Assembly (NCBI GenBank): GCA_039917615.1
Contig: JBDSJD010000027.1
Span: forward strand, 27,129-91,128
Source of the DNA: ZC4RG30 sp039917615
Lineage (GTDB): Bacteria; Pseudomonadota; Gammaproteobacteria; Steroidobacterales; Steroidobacteraceae
DNA length: 64,000 bases
Direction: 5' to 3'
The translations under genes and the position numbers were made by a program. Below are positions 1 to 7,814 of the stretch, in pieces. Below the pieces are notes generated by a model, which saw nothing but the letters and a program-made list of their open reading frames with translations, did no database searches and was not told the origin of the DNA. Numbering within the stretch: position 1 is the stretch's first letter; each line of letters opens with the position of its first letter.

Positions 1-232
1 CGCTGCGGCCGTGGATACTGTAGGTGACCAGCGCTCCGTCTTTGACTGTCTCGACGACCAAGCCGACGTGCGGGTTGGCGAATCTGACTTCCTTCAGAGT
101 TCCATCGATAGTGACGGGGTTCTTGTCGTCGTAAGGGGCGAACGAATGGTGGGCCGCAGCGGGCACCGAACAAAGGATCGCGCCGGCAACCAGGGCTCCG
201 GTTGCTACGACTATGAGCTTCTTGATAGACAT
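1..232 (-). CDS. DUF6152 family secreted protein (3' end outside window)
   Basis: The reading frame starts at ATG 232 and runs off the left edge, so about 77 residues are visible and the C-terminus is missing. It opens with a signal peptide (MSIKKLIVVATGALVAG, cleavage after AAA) followed by HHSFAPYDDKNPVTIDGTL and an FANPH motif, the pattern of DUF6152 small exported proteins. A good ribosome binding site (AAGGAG, 6 bases before ATG) supports the start. It lies 57 bp downstream of another exported protein on the same strand and is probably co-transcribed. The family has no established biochemical role. Confidence 0.8.
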   Translation of the reverse strand, partial: MSIKKLIVVATGALVAGAILCSVPAAAHHSFAPYDDKNPVTIDGTLKEVRFANPHVGLVVETVKDGALVTYSIHGRS

Positions 233-289
233 TTCTATCTCCTTTTCTTCAACCGATACTGGGCCATCTGCACTTAAGCACGACGTCAC

Positions 290-1213
290 CTAGTGCGCTT
301 CTTCTTCATAACTTACACACTCATACTCGACTACATCTTCTGTTGAGGACTGGCGCGTCCAAGTCCGCCGAACGGTCCAGGGCTTGGTGTAGACCGTCGG
401 ATCGTGGAAAGTGATCAGCACGTCGAGCTTTTTGCCGCCATCGATGAGGCGCATCCGCTCCTCTATGCGTAGATCGGCAGTCGCGGGAGCCGCAGCCCCT
501 TGAATGTCCATGCCCAGTTCGGGCGTGATCATGGTTGTGTCGATGACCAGGGTGTCGCCCTCCCAATGGCCGATCGAATGGCCCGTGAATGACGGATCGA
601 AGTCGTCCAGGATGGGATGGGGCCGCCCGTCAAGATAGATCCGCCGCACCGCGCTTCTGTGCAGGGCGATGATGTACATCCGGTCATCGCCGTAAGCGAT
701 CTCGTTAGGAAACGGGCTCCTGATGATCTGGGGCATCTTGGGCGGATTACACACGGGATTCGCGGGAACGGCTTTTGCGTGCGCGGCTATCGCCGCGGGC
801 GTCAAGCTTTCTTCATAGCGCTTTTTGTATTCCGCGTTGAGCGGGGCCGGATTGATCGTTTCGTCATAGGCAGGGTGCGCACCGGAACCGTGCAGCGGGG
901 TGGGATCGGTGAAACTAACGCCCTGATCCTGCAGCCATCGGCCGGTGAAATCAGGATGCTTGGTGGGGTCAAAGAACTTCTTCGCCCTGGGAGCCGGCAC
1001 GAGATCCGCGCGCAGGGGCGGGTGCTCCGCGCTGCATGGCCAAGGAGCCGAAGCCGAGCCGCAGTTGCGAATCTTTGAAGGCGCCGCCGCAGCTTCTGCA
1101 ACAGGCGGCATAGCAAGCAAGGTCACGCACAAAGCACCAACAATCGCAGCTACAAAAGGCATATTAAAGATCAACCTGTCTGCAGATCGCACCTTTGATT
1201 GACTATTATTCAC
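290..1213 (-). CDS. secreted protein of unknown function
   Basis: A 307-residue protein with an N-terminal hydrophobic segment (about residues 18-42, MPFVAAIVGALCVTLLAMPP) ending in alanines, so probably exported. The mature part has two cysteines near its start, a proline-rich stretch and a motif around FTGHSIGHWEGDTLVIDTT that recurs in proteins found beside DUF6152 genes. I do not recognise a catalytic signature. The annotated start is GTG at 1213 with AAGG two bases upstream; ATG at 1162, just before the hydrophobic core, is an alternative. It is followed by the DUF6152 gene, suggesting a two-gene secreted unit of unknown role. Confidence 0.6.
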   Translation of the reverse strand: MNNSQSKVRSADRLIFNMPFVAAIVGALCVTLLAMPPVAEAAAAPSKIRNCGSASAPWPCSAEHPPLRADLVPAPRAKKFFDPTKHPDFTGRWLQDQGVSFTDPTPLHGSGAHPAYDETINPAPLNAEYKKRYEESLTPAAIAAHAKAVPANPVCNPPKMPQIIRSPFPNEIAYGDDRMYIIALHRSAVRRIYLDGRPHPILDDFDPSFTGHSIGHWEGDTLVIDTTMITPELGMDIQGAAAPATADLRIEERMRLIDGGKKLDVLITFHDPTVYTKPWTVRRTWTRQSSTEDVVEYECVSYEEEAH

Positions 1214-1242
1214 AACCTTACTACCCCTTTTTTCACGTATTT

Positions 1243-1258
1243 GCCTTCGGTTGAAGGC
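1243..1258. repeat. small inverted repeat upstream of the secreted-protein gene
   Basis: GCCTTC-GGTT-GAAGGC forms a perfect 6-bp stem with a 4-base loop, 30 bp upstream of the minus-strand gene starting at 1213. No T-run follows on either strand, so a 5' UTR hairpin or operator is more likely than a terminator. Confidence 0.3.
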
Positions 1259-1438
1259 TACTGCCTGATGCGAACGCGCGCACGAAACGCCCGCCCGAAC
1301 CCATCGTAATAGGGGCTGACAATGAGCGAAGTAGGTGGAAATGGGAAGGGAGGGCTGGAGTCGAAAAGATTACTCACGCCCGCCTTATCGCCCGTCAACC
1401 CGTGGTAGACGGCGGCTGGACCAATTGAGGAGAACAAA

Positions 1439-2290
1439 GTGAAGCTGGTTCGATACGGGATTCGCGGGCAGGAAAAGCCCGGCATGATCGACGCTGCCGG
1501 AGCGCTGCGCGACCTTTCGGCTCATGTCGCGGATATCGCCGGGCCGGCGCTGTCGATCGCGGAGCTGGACAGGTTGCGCGCGCTCGATCCGAAAAACCTT
1601 CCCCTGATCCAGGGCATGCCACGGCTTGGTCCCTGCGTCGGCGCGGTCGGCAAGTTCCTCTGCATCGGCCTCAACTTTGCCGATCATGCCGCCGAGGCCG
1701 GGATGACCGTCCCGCCCGAACCGGTCATTTTCACCAAGGCCACCAGTGCGATCACTGGTCCGGACGACGAAGTCATTATTCCTCGCGGATCCACCAAGAC
1801 CGACTGGGAAGTGGAGCTGGGTATCGTCATCGGCGCACCGACGAAGTACGTTTCGGAGGAAGACGCGCCGCGGCACATCGCAGGCTACTGCGTTATCAAT
1901 GATGTCTCCGAGCGTGAATTTCAGCTCGAACGCCACGGCACCTGGGACAAGGGTAAGGGCTGCGACACCTTCGGCCCGATCGGGCCGTGGCTGGTCACCG
2001 CCGACGAGATCGCCGATCCGCATAATTTGCGCATGTGGCTGGAGGTCAACGGCCGGCGATTTCAGAACGGGTCCACCGCGACCATGGTCTACCGGCCGGC
2101 GTTCCTGGTCAGCTACCTCAGCCGGTTCATGAGTCTTCAGCCGGGCGATGTGATCTCGACCGGTACGCCGCCCGGGGTCGGAATGGGCCAAAAGCCGCCG
2201 CTGTTCCTGAAGCCAGGGGATCGGATGGAGCTTGGCATTGAGGGCCTCGGCGTCCAGCACCAGCGGGTGATCGCGGACACGGCAGCCTGA
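1439..2290 (+). CDS. fumarylacetoacetate hydrolase family protein, probable 2,4-diketo-3-deoxy-L-rhamnonate hydrolase
   Basis: A 283-residue FAH-fold enzyme. The N-terminal 70 residues form the usual small domain; the catalytic part begins at GKFLCIGLNFADHA and carries EVELGIVIG (metal-binding acidic pair), NDVSEREFQ, KGCDTFGPIGPWLV and the C-terminal STGTPPGVGMG loop. The family cleaves C-C bonds of acylpyruvates. With RhmD, an SDR and a lactonase next door, the likely reaction is hydrolysis of 2,4-diketo-3-deoxy-L-rhamnonate to pyruvate and lactate (LRA6-type); a fuconate-pathway substrate cannot be excluded. Start is GTG 1439 behind a strong GAGGAG site. The transporter gene starts 1 bp after its stop. 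Confidence 0.8.
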   Translation: MKLVRYGIRGQEKPGMIDAAGALRDLSAHVADIAGPALSIAELDRLRALDPKNLPLIQGMPRLGPCVGAVGKFLCIGLNFADHAAEAGMTVPPEPVIFTKATSAITGPDDEVIIPRGSTKTDWEVELGIVIGAPTKYVSEEDAPRHIAGYCVINDVSEREFQLERHGTWDKGKGCDTFGPIGPWLVTADEIADPHNLRMWLEVNGRRFQNGSTATMVYRPAFLVSYLSRFMSLQPGDVISTGTPPGVGMGQKPPLFLKPGDRMELGIEGLGVQHQRVIADTAA

Positions 2291-2291
2291 G

Positions 2292-3578
2292 ATGGGCAAG
2301 ACCGCAAGCCTGGAGCGGGCCCTGCACAAGGCCGCCTGGCGGCTCCTGCCCTTTCTGTTGCTGCTCTACATTCTCGCCTTCCTCGACCGGGTGAATGTCA
2401 GCTACGCGAAGCAGGCCCTGATGCGCGATGTGGGTCTGAGCGAGGCGGTCTATGCCTTTGGGGCCAGCATCTTTTTCCTCGGCTATGCGCTGTTCGAGGT
2501 GCCGAGCAACCTGATCATGCATCGGGTGGGCGCGCGCGCCTGGATGTGCCGGATCATGATTACGTGGGGCCTGCTCTCCGCGGCGATGATGTTCGTCAGC
2601 TCCGCGTCGTCCTTCTATGTGCTGCGTTTTCTGCTGGGCGTGGCTGAGGCGGGGTTTTTCCCGGGGGTGATCCTCTACCTGACCTATTGGTTTCCCGAGA
2701 AGAACCGGGGTCCGATGATGGGGCTGTTTTATTTCGGCGCGCCACTCGCGCAGATTTTCGGCGGACCGCTGTCGGGCTTGCTGCTGGACCTTGACGGCCT
2801 GGGCGGCCTGCGCGGCTGGCAGTGGATGTTCGCGGTGGAAGGGCTGCTGGCCTCGGCCGTGGGCGTCTGGACCTACACCTATCTCAACAATCGGCCGGCT
2901 GACGCGCGGTGGCTGTCCGTGGATGAGCGTCACGCGCTGCAAACCGTGCTCGATGCGGAGGATGGCGTCAAGGCTGGCCATGCCACGGGCGGTGTCATGG
3001 CGGCGCTGCGGCAACCGCGCCTCCTGCATTTCGGCCTGATCTACTGTCTCATTCAGGTCAGTGTCTATGGCGTGACGTTTTACCTGCCCTCGCATGTCGC
3101 CCGTTTGCTCAACCGGGATACCGGGTTCATCGTCGGGTTGGTCAGCGCGATTCCCTGGGTTTGCGCGTTGCTTGCTGCCTACGCGCTGCCGCGGCTGGTC
3201 GATCGACTCGGCACGAGAAATGGCATTGCCGCCAGCGCACTGTTGCTGGCCGGGGTTGGCATCGCCGTCTCCTCCACCAGCCTACCGGCGCTCGCGCTGG
3301 TGGCGCTGTGTGTGGCCACGGCCGGATTCATCGGCGCGCAGCCGATTTTCTGGACCTTTCCCACCAACGAACTCACGGGGGTCCGCGCCGCTGGCGGCAT
3401 CGCCTTCATCAACGCCCTGGGTGCGGTCGGGGGATTTGTCGCGCCCAATCTCAAGACCGCAGCCGAAAAGGCTTGGGGCACGGCCGCCGCCGGGCAATTC
3501 GCCCTCGCTGCCACCACCGTGACCGGCGCAGTCCTGATATTTTTTTTGCGACAGAGGCCGCTCGGGCCAGCTCGCTGA
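2292..3578 (+). CDS. MFS transporter, ACS family (L-rhamnonate transporter-like)
   Basis: A 428-residue polytopic protein with about 12 hydrophobic segments. The ACS (anion:cation symporter) hallmarks are in the first half: LAFLDRVNVSYAKQALMRD, then GYALFEVPSNL and RFLLGVAEAGFFPGVILYL. Proteins of this type carry sugar acids such as tartrate, glucarate and, for E. coli RhmT, L-rhamnonate. Its position immediately behind the diketo acid hydrolase and opposite rhmD makes a sugar acid, probably L-rhamnonate, the expected substrate (inference). It converges on the SDR gene with only 10 bp between stops and no obvious terminator. Confidence 0.8.
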   Translation: MGKTASLERALHKAAWRLLPFLLLLYILAFLDRVNVSYAKQALMRDVGLSEAVYAFGASIFFLGYALFEVPSNLIMHRVGARAWMCRIMITWGLLSAAMMFVSSASSFYVLRFLLGVAEAGFFPGVILYLTYWFPEKNRGPMMGLFYFGAPLAQIFGGPLSGLLLDLDGLGGLRGWQWMFAVEGLLASAVGVWTYTYLNNRPADARWLSVDERHALQTVLDAEDGVKAGHATGGVMAALRQPRLLHFGLIYCLIQVSVYGVTFYLPSHVARLLNRDTGFIVGLVSAIPWVCALLAAYALPRLVDRLGTRNGIAASALLLAGVGIAVSSTSLPALALVALCVATAGFIGAQPIFWTFPTNELTGVRAAGGIAFINALGAVGGFVAPNLKTAAEKAWGTAAAGQFALAATTVTGAVLIFFLRQRPLGPAR

Positions 3579-3588
3579 GCCGCCTGCC

Positions 3589-4335
3589 TCAGTACACGGC
3601 GCGACCGCCGGTTAGATCGAAGGTAAAGCCCGTCGTGAAGGTGGCCTCGCGGGAAAGGATGAACGCCGCCATCGCGGCCACCTCGTCGCGCGTGCCGCAG
3701 CGCTTCATCGGGATCTTGTCGGTCATGTATTTGACCTGCGCCTCGGGCAGGGCATCCACAATCGGAGTCCGGATGACGGCAGGGGCCAGGGCGTTGATGG
3801 TGATGCCGCTTTCGGCGTAGTCCTTGCCCTGGACCTTGGTAAGTCCGATCACGGCAGCCTTCGAGGTCGAGTAAGCCAGCATGCCCGCGTTGCCGTCCTT
3901 GCCCGCGATCGAGGCGATGTGCAGGATGCGGCCGTAGCCCTGCTGCACCATCCCGGGCAGCACATGTTTGGAAGTCAGGAACGGCCCGCGGACGTTGGTT
4001 TTCAGCACGAAGTCAAAATCGCTCAGCTCGACCTCGTGGGATTTCAGGTTCGTTTTGCCGGTGACGCCCGCGCTGTTGACCAGCATGTCGATCCGGCCGC
4101 GGCGGGCGAGCACCGCGGCGATGGCGGCCTGCACCGCCGCCTCGTCGGTGACGTCCAGTTGCAGGCACATCCCCCGGCTGTCGAATTCCGCCTCCAGCGC
4201 GGCAAATGCCTTGGTGTCGTAGTCGACCACGGCGACGAACGCGCCCTCGGCTTGCAGGCGGCGGGTGATGGCGAGGCCCAGCCCGGAGGCGCCGCCGGTG
4301 ACGACGGCAGTCTGGTCGGAAAAGCGTGGTTTCAT
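3589..4335 (-). CDS. SDR family oxidoreductase, probable 2-keto-3-deoxy-L-rhamnonate dehydrogenase
   Basis: A classical short-chain dehydrogenase of 248 residues: NAD(P)-binding TGGASGLG near residues 12-19, a VDYD acidic end of beta-2 that favours NAD, NSAG at the end of beta-4, and the catalytic Ser...YSTSK tetrad. The rhmD stop and this ATG overlap as ATGA, which selects 4335 over an upstream in-frame ATG at 4356. By context it should oxidise the C4 hydroxyl of 2-keto-3-deoxy-L-rhamnonate, giving the 2,4-diketo acid for the FAH enzyme encoded on the other strand. SDR substrate assignment rests on context only. Confidence 0.75.
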   Translation of the reverse strand: MKPRFSDQTAVVTGGASGLGLAITRRLQAEGAFVAVVDYDTKAFAALEAEFDSRGMCLQLDVTDEAAVQAAIAAVLARRGRIDMLVNSAGVTGKTNLKSHEVELSDFDFVLKTNVRGPFLTSKHVLPGMVQQGYGRILHIASIAGKDGNAGMLAYSTSKAAVIGLTKVQGKDYAESGITINALAPAVIRTPIVDALPEAQVKYMTDKIPMKRCGTRDEVAAMAAFILSREATFTTGFTFDLTGGRAVY

Positions 4336-5510
4336 GGCGGAAAGGGTCGGTTCCATTTGAGAGCGGGGTTGAGCTCGACACCGAAGCCAGGGGCGTCTCC
4401 CAGATCGATGTGCCCTTCAACCGGCACCGCTTCGTTGGTGAAGAGGGGCGAGAACATCGGCACGATCCGGTCGGCCTGCGGGGCCATCATCAGGAATTCG
4501 GAAAATGGCGTCGCATCGCTCGCCAGGGCGAAATGGTAGCTATAGACCGACGAGCCGTGCAGCACGCACAGGCGACTCTTGGCCGAGGCCATGGCCTTGA
4601 TCTTGAGCAGCTCGGTCAAACCGCCACACCAGTGGATGTCGGGTTGGATGATGTCCACACCGGTGTTGAGCAAATTCTCGAAACCCCAGCGCGTATATTC
4701 ATGCTCGCCAGTCGCGATCATGATCGGGTGCGAGCGCTGGGTCACCAGCTGGCGGTAACCAGCGTAGTCGTCGGGCGGCAGGCACTCCTCGATCCAGAGA
4801 AAGTTGAAAGGTTTGAGCGCGTCGATCAACCGCAGCGCATAGGCGGGCGTCAGCGCCATCCAGCAGTCGAACGCCAGGAAGAAATCCGCCCCGCAGGCTT
4901 CGCGCATGCGGGCTGCGAGCTCGACGTTCTTTCGCAGTCCCTCTTCCCCGTGCGCGGGACCCCAGGGCAGCGGCATCTTCCCGCCGATGAAGCCCAACTG
5001 CTTCGCCAGGTCCGGCCGCGGGCCGGTGGCATACATGGGCTGCTTTGTCCGCAGCTTGCCCCCGATCATTGCCCAGACGGGTTCCTGCCGCAGCTTGCCC
5101 AGCAAGTCCCAGACGGCACAGTCCACGGCTGAGATGGCGTTTACCGTGAGGCCCTTGCGGCCATAGTAGAGGGAGGCGTGATACATCTGGTCGAACATCA
5201 CCTCCACGTTGTGGGCGGGCTGTCCCACGATGAATCGCCGGAAGTGTTTCTCGATCAGGTATGCCGCGGGCACGCCACCGGTCGTCATTGCAAAACCGGT
5301 CGTGCCGTCCTCCGCCTCCACCTCCACCAGCACGGAACCGAGCACATCGATCCCAAAGGAACGCCGGGTCGCCTGATACTCCGGATACTTGCTCATCGGT
5401 GTGGCGATCACCGTGCTGTTGATCCAGTGCCCGTCGGGTTTGGCGTGATAGTCGGCGCCCTGGTCAAGGCCCTCTTGCACGAGGGCGCGGATAGCGATGA
5501 TTTTTTTCAT
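4332..5510 (-). CDS. rhmD: L-rhamnonate dehydratase
   Basis: A 392-residue enolase-superfamily protein matching the RhmD subgroup closely along its length: HWINSTVIATPMSKYPEY and RRSFGIDVLGSVLVEVE in the capping domain, YATGPRPDLAKQLGFIGGKMP in the barrel, metal ligands in FDCWM, WIEECLPP and TGEHEYT, and the HGSSVYSYH catalytic histidine region. It dehydrates L-rhamnonate to 2-keto-3-deoxy-L-rhamnonate. Length equals the family norm. It sits between the lactonase (45 bp upstream) and the SDR (4-bp ATGA overlap), fixing the order of an operon. ATG at 5510 begins MKKIIAIRALV. Confidence 0.92.
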   Translation of the reverse strand: MKKIIAIRALVQEGLDQGADYHAKPDGHWINSTVIATPMSKYPEYQATRRSFGIDVLGSVLVEVEAEDGTTGFAMTTGGVPAAYLIEKHFRRFIVGQPAHNVEVMFDQMYHASLYYGRKGLTVNAISAVDCAVWDLLGKLRQEPVWAMIGGKLRTKQPMYATGPRPDLAKQLGFIGGKMPLPWGPAHGEEGLRKNVELAARMREACGADFFLAFDCWMALTPAYALRLIDALKPFNFLWIEECLPPDDYAGYRQLVTQRSHPIMIATGEHEYTRWGFENLLNTGVDIIQPDIHWCGGLTELLKIKAMASAKSRLCVLHGSSVYSYHFALASDATPFSEFLMMAPQADRIVPMFSPLFTNEAVPVEGHIDLGDAPGFGVELNPALKWNRPFPP

Positions 5511-5555
5511 GCGGCGGGCAGTGGTATCCGGAGATCGTAAGCTTTGGCTGATCGC

Positions 5556-6551
5556 TTACGGGACCGAAAAAAGCGACTGGAATCGAGGCCCGCCATAGAA
5601 GGACGCGGCGTTGCGCCCCATGATCTTGGCGAGAGCGGCGGGACCCTTGGTGGCGAAGAAATCCCAGGCGAGCGTGACGGTCGTGGCGTAATCCCCCGAC
5701 TGAAGGCAGGGGGGCCAATTGCTGCCGTAAGCGAGCCGGTCGGCGCCAAAGATGCGCCACAACACTTCGAAGGTCGGCGCGTAGTAGGCAAGCTCCACGG
5801 GCCCCGGCTGGGTCACGGCCTGCTCGGTGTAGCGCGAGACCTTGCAAAAGACATTGGGCAGCGGGGCGAAATGCTCCATCCGGGCAACCCAATCCGGGTC
5901 CGGTGCCTTGCCCGACGGTTGGACGTGCGCCAGGTGATCGACCATGACGCGCAACCCGGGCAGCGCGGCGGCGAGTTCGGCCATGCGGAGGATTTCATTG
6001 CCGCGCAGGAGCACGTCGAGGGTGCAGCCGGCCTCGGCCAGCGATTCCAGATGGGGCCGCAGCCGCGGGTGGGCGAAGTTCATCGGCCGTGCCGTGCGGA
6101 TCCGGATGCCGCGATAGAGGGGATTCGCGGTAAAGCGTTTCAGCAGCGCGGGAAATTCCGTCGCCTCCGGATCGAGGTTGCCGACCACTGCGCAGATGAA
6201 CGGCTCGTCCGCCACCGCGTCGAGCACCCACTGGTTGTCCTCCACCCACGGGCTGCATTCCACGAAGACCGCCCCGCGCACCCCCGCAGGTTCGGCGGCC
6301 TCCCGAAGATCCTTCGGCAGCATGGGACGATAGATGAGTTTGTCCGACGGCGGAGGGAACGGGACGCCCTGGGGACGGGTGGTGTCGTAGAGGTGGATGT
6401 GGGCGTCGACGATCGTAGTTGTCGTCCTTGCAGACGAGGCAGCGCGGACCTGCGCATGCACGGGCACGGCGCCGGCGCCGAGGGCGGACCAAGTGAGGCC
6501 AGCCTGGGCGGAGACGAGACTGTATTTGGTCAGGAATTCGCGGCGATTCAT
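5556..6551 (-). CDS. Tat-exported amidohydrolase, probable L-rhamnono-1,4-lactonase
   Basis: Starting at ATG 6551 the 331-residue product opens with MNRREFLTK, a twin-arginine signal, then a hydrophobic stretch ending VPVHAQ. The mature part is a COG3618-type TIM-barrel metal hydrolase: DAHIHL (HxH metal site), VMVDHLAHV, FCKVSRYTE and YGSNWPPCL. Rhamnono- and fucono-lactonases belong here. Next to rhmD, sugar lactone hydrolysis is the best guess. Two oddities: the enzyme appears to be exported, unlike typical cytoplasmic LRA2, and the usual GSDWP aspartate is asparagine. An upstream in-frame start (6734) would bury the Tat signal and is rejected. Confidence 0.72.
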   Translation of the reverse strand: MNRREFLTKYSLVSAQAGLTWSALGAGAVPVHAQVRAASSARTTTTIVDAHIHLYDTTRPQGVPFPPPSDKLIYRPMLPKDLREAAEPAGVRGAVFVECSPWVEDNQWVLDAVADEPFICAVVGNLDPEATEFPALLKRFTANPLYRGIRIRTARPMNFAHPRLRPHLESLAEAGCTLDVLLRGNEILRMAELAAALPGLRVMVDHLAHVQPSGKAPDPDWVARMEHFAPLPNVFCKVSRYTEQAVTQPGPVELAYYAPTFEVLWRIFGADRLAYGSNWPPCLQSGDYATTVTLAWDFFATKGPAALAKIMGRNAASFYGGPRFQSLFSVP

Positions 6552-6672
6552 AGGTTCGGAGGGGAGACTGACACAATATTCCGTCGAAAACCAAGCGCAT
6601 CCTGCCGCATCTGGAAAAGGCAGCTGGCGAAGATTCACGAGCGGGATGGACAGCCTTCTTCGGCAATCTAAA

Positions 6673-6689
6673 GAGCGCGAGCCGCGCTC
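6673..6689. repeat. perfect inverted repeat, possible operator or minus-strand hairpin
   Basis: GAGCGCG-AGC-CGCGCTC, 7-bp arms and a 3-base loop. On the minus strand it is followed by TTTAGATT, which resembles a weak terminator tail, but no minus-strand gene ends here, so an operator for the lactonase-rhmD-SDR unit about 120 bp downstream is also possible. Confidence 0.35.
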
Positions 6690-6768
6690 GTCATCATTCT
6701 TGCGCTCGATTGCGATGCGTGCCGCTGGGGACACGAGGTAGCTCGGCAGGTGGATTGCTGGGGGGCTG

Positions 6769-6777
6769 TGCTAGAGT
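6769..6777 (+). promoter_or_regulatory. candidate extended -10 promoter of the ABC exporter operon
   Basis: TGC-TAGAGT is an extended -10 element about 70 bp before the GTG start of the ABC ATPase. No good -35 hexamer lies 17 bp upstream, as expected for extended -10 promoters. The same TGC-TAGA form occurs before mrp. Confidence 0.35.
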
Positions 6778-6848
6778 TTCGCCGCTGGCAGCTGGACGGA
6801 AAATAGCCATGCTGAAGAAGGGCTAACACTTCACGATACGGGGGCCGC

Positions 6849-7814
6849 GTGGCAGCAGTAGTAAGACTCCAGGGCGTCGAAAAATCCTTCGGCGCGCAGC
6901 GGGCCGTCAGCGCGCTCGATCTGGTCGTGCCTGCGGGTGAAACCTGCGGCTTGATCGGGCCCAGTGGTGCCGGCAAGACCACCTCCATCCGCCTCATCAT
7001 GTCCATCCTGTTTCCGGATGCGGGAAGCATTGAAGTTCTCGGCCATTCCTCGGCACTGGATGCGAAGGACCGCATCGGATACCTGCCCGAGGAACGTGGC
7101 GTCTATCGCAAGATGCGCGTGGATGCCTTCCTGCGTTTCCTGGGCGGGCTGAAGGGAATGCCCGAGGCCGAAATCCTGCCGCGCGCAGGCGAGCTGCTGG
7201 AGAAACTCGGTCTGAAGGATGTCGGCAGCAAGAAGTGCGAAGATCTGTCGAAGGGCATGACCCAACGGGTGCAGTTCGTTGCGTCCATCCTGCATCGCCC
7301 CGAATTGTTGATACTCGACGAGCCATTCAGCGGCCTGGATCCAGTCAGCGTGCGGCTGCTAAAGGGCGTGATCAGCGAGGAACGGCGGCGCGGCACCACC
7401 ATCCTGTTTTCCACCCATGTGATGGCGCAGGCTGAAGAGCTCTGCGATCGCGTGGTGATGATCCACCAGGGCAGCAAGGTTCTTGATGAATCGATGAGCG
7501 CCTTGCGCCGCCGCTTCGATCCGACCCGCGTGCTGTTCGAACCGCTGGATCCGGCGGCGAACCTGGACGTGCTGCGCAGCCTGCCGGGCGTGCTATCGAT
7601 GCGCGCAGTCGAAGGCGGGGTGGAACTGCATATTGCCGAAGGCACGGATCCGGTTGCCGTGATTCGCGCTGCGGCCGACCGTGTTGCGCCTGCGCGAGTT
7701 GAAATTGCGCGCATCAGGCTCGATGACGTGTTCGTCGGGATGGTGGGCGCGGACGCGGCTCAATCCGCGGCATTGCGGCAAAACCTGCAGGGTCTTTCCG
7801 GGGAGAAGGCATGA
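6849..7814 (+). CDS. ABC transporter ATP-binding protein (NatA-like)
   Basis: A 321-residue ABC ATPase with Walker A GPSGAGKTT (about residues 38-46), the signature LSKGMTQRV (a degenerate LSGGQ), Walker B LLILDEPFSGLD and the switch histidine in FSTHV. The C-terminal 90 residues resemble the DUF4162 extension of NatA-type exporters. It energises the ABC-2 permease encoded next, with which it overlaps by ATGA at 7811-7814. Start is GTG. NatAB-type systems export sodium or other substrates in Bacillus; the substrate here is unknown. Confidence 0.88.
   Translation: MAAVVRLQGVEKSFGAQRAVSALDLVVPAGETCGLIGPSGAGKTTSIRLIMSILFPDAGSIEVLGHSSALDAKDRIGYLPEERGVYRKMRVDAFLRFLGGLKGMPEAEILPRAGELLEKLGLKDVGSKKCEDLSKGMTQRVQFVASILHRPELLILDEPFSGLDPVSVRLLKGVISEERRRGTTILFSTHVMAQAEELCDRVVMIHQGSKVLDESMSALRRRFDPTRVLFEPLDPAANLDVLRSLPGVLSMRAVEGGVELHIAEGTDPVAVIRAAADRVAPARVEIARIRLDDVFVGMVGADAAQSAALRQNLQGLSGEKA

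Larger units (their letters stand above)
6552..6848. other. divergent intergenic region, lactonase operon / ABC exporter
   Basis: About 297 bp without a convincing gene between the minus-strand lactonase and the plus-strand ABC genes. It holds the GAGCGCG inverted repeat (6673-6689) and an extended -10 element for the ABC operon (6769-6777). I see no small ORF with a credible ribosome binding site. Confidence 0.6.

Noticed and set aside
1322..1408. 28-codon ORF (MSEVGGNGKGG...) upstream of the FAH gene
   Set aside because: No ribosome site, no recognisable similarity and a composition expected by chance in the leader region.
1385..2329. 314-codon minus-strand frame opposite the FAH gene
   Set aside because: Antisense of a conserved enzyme; no recognisable domains.
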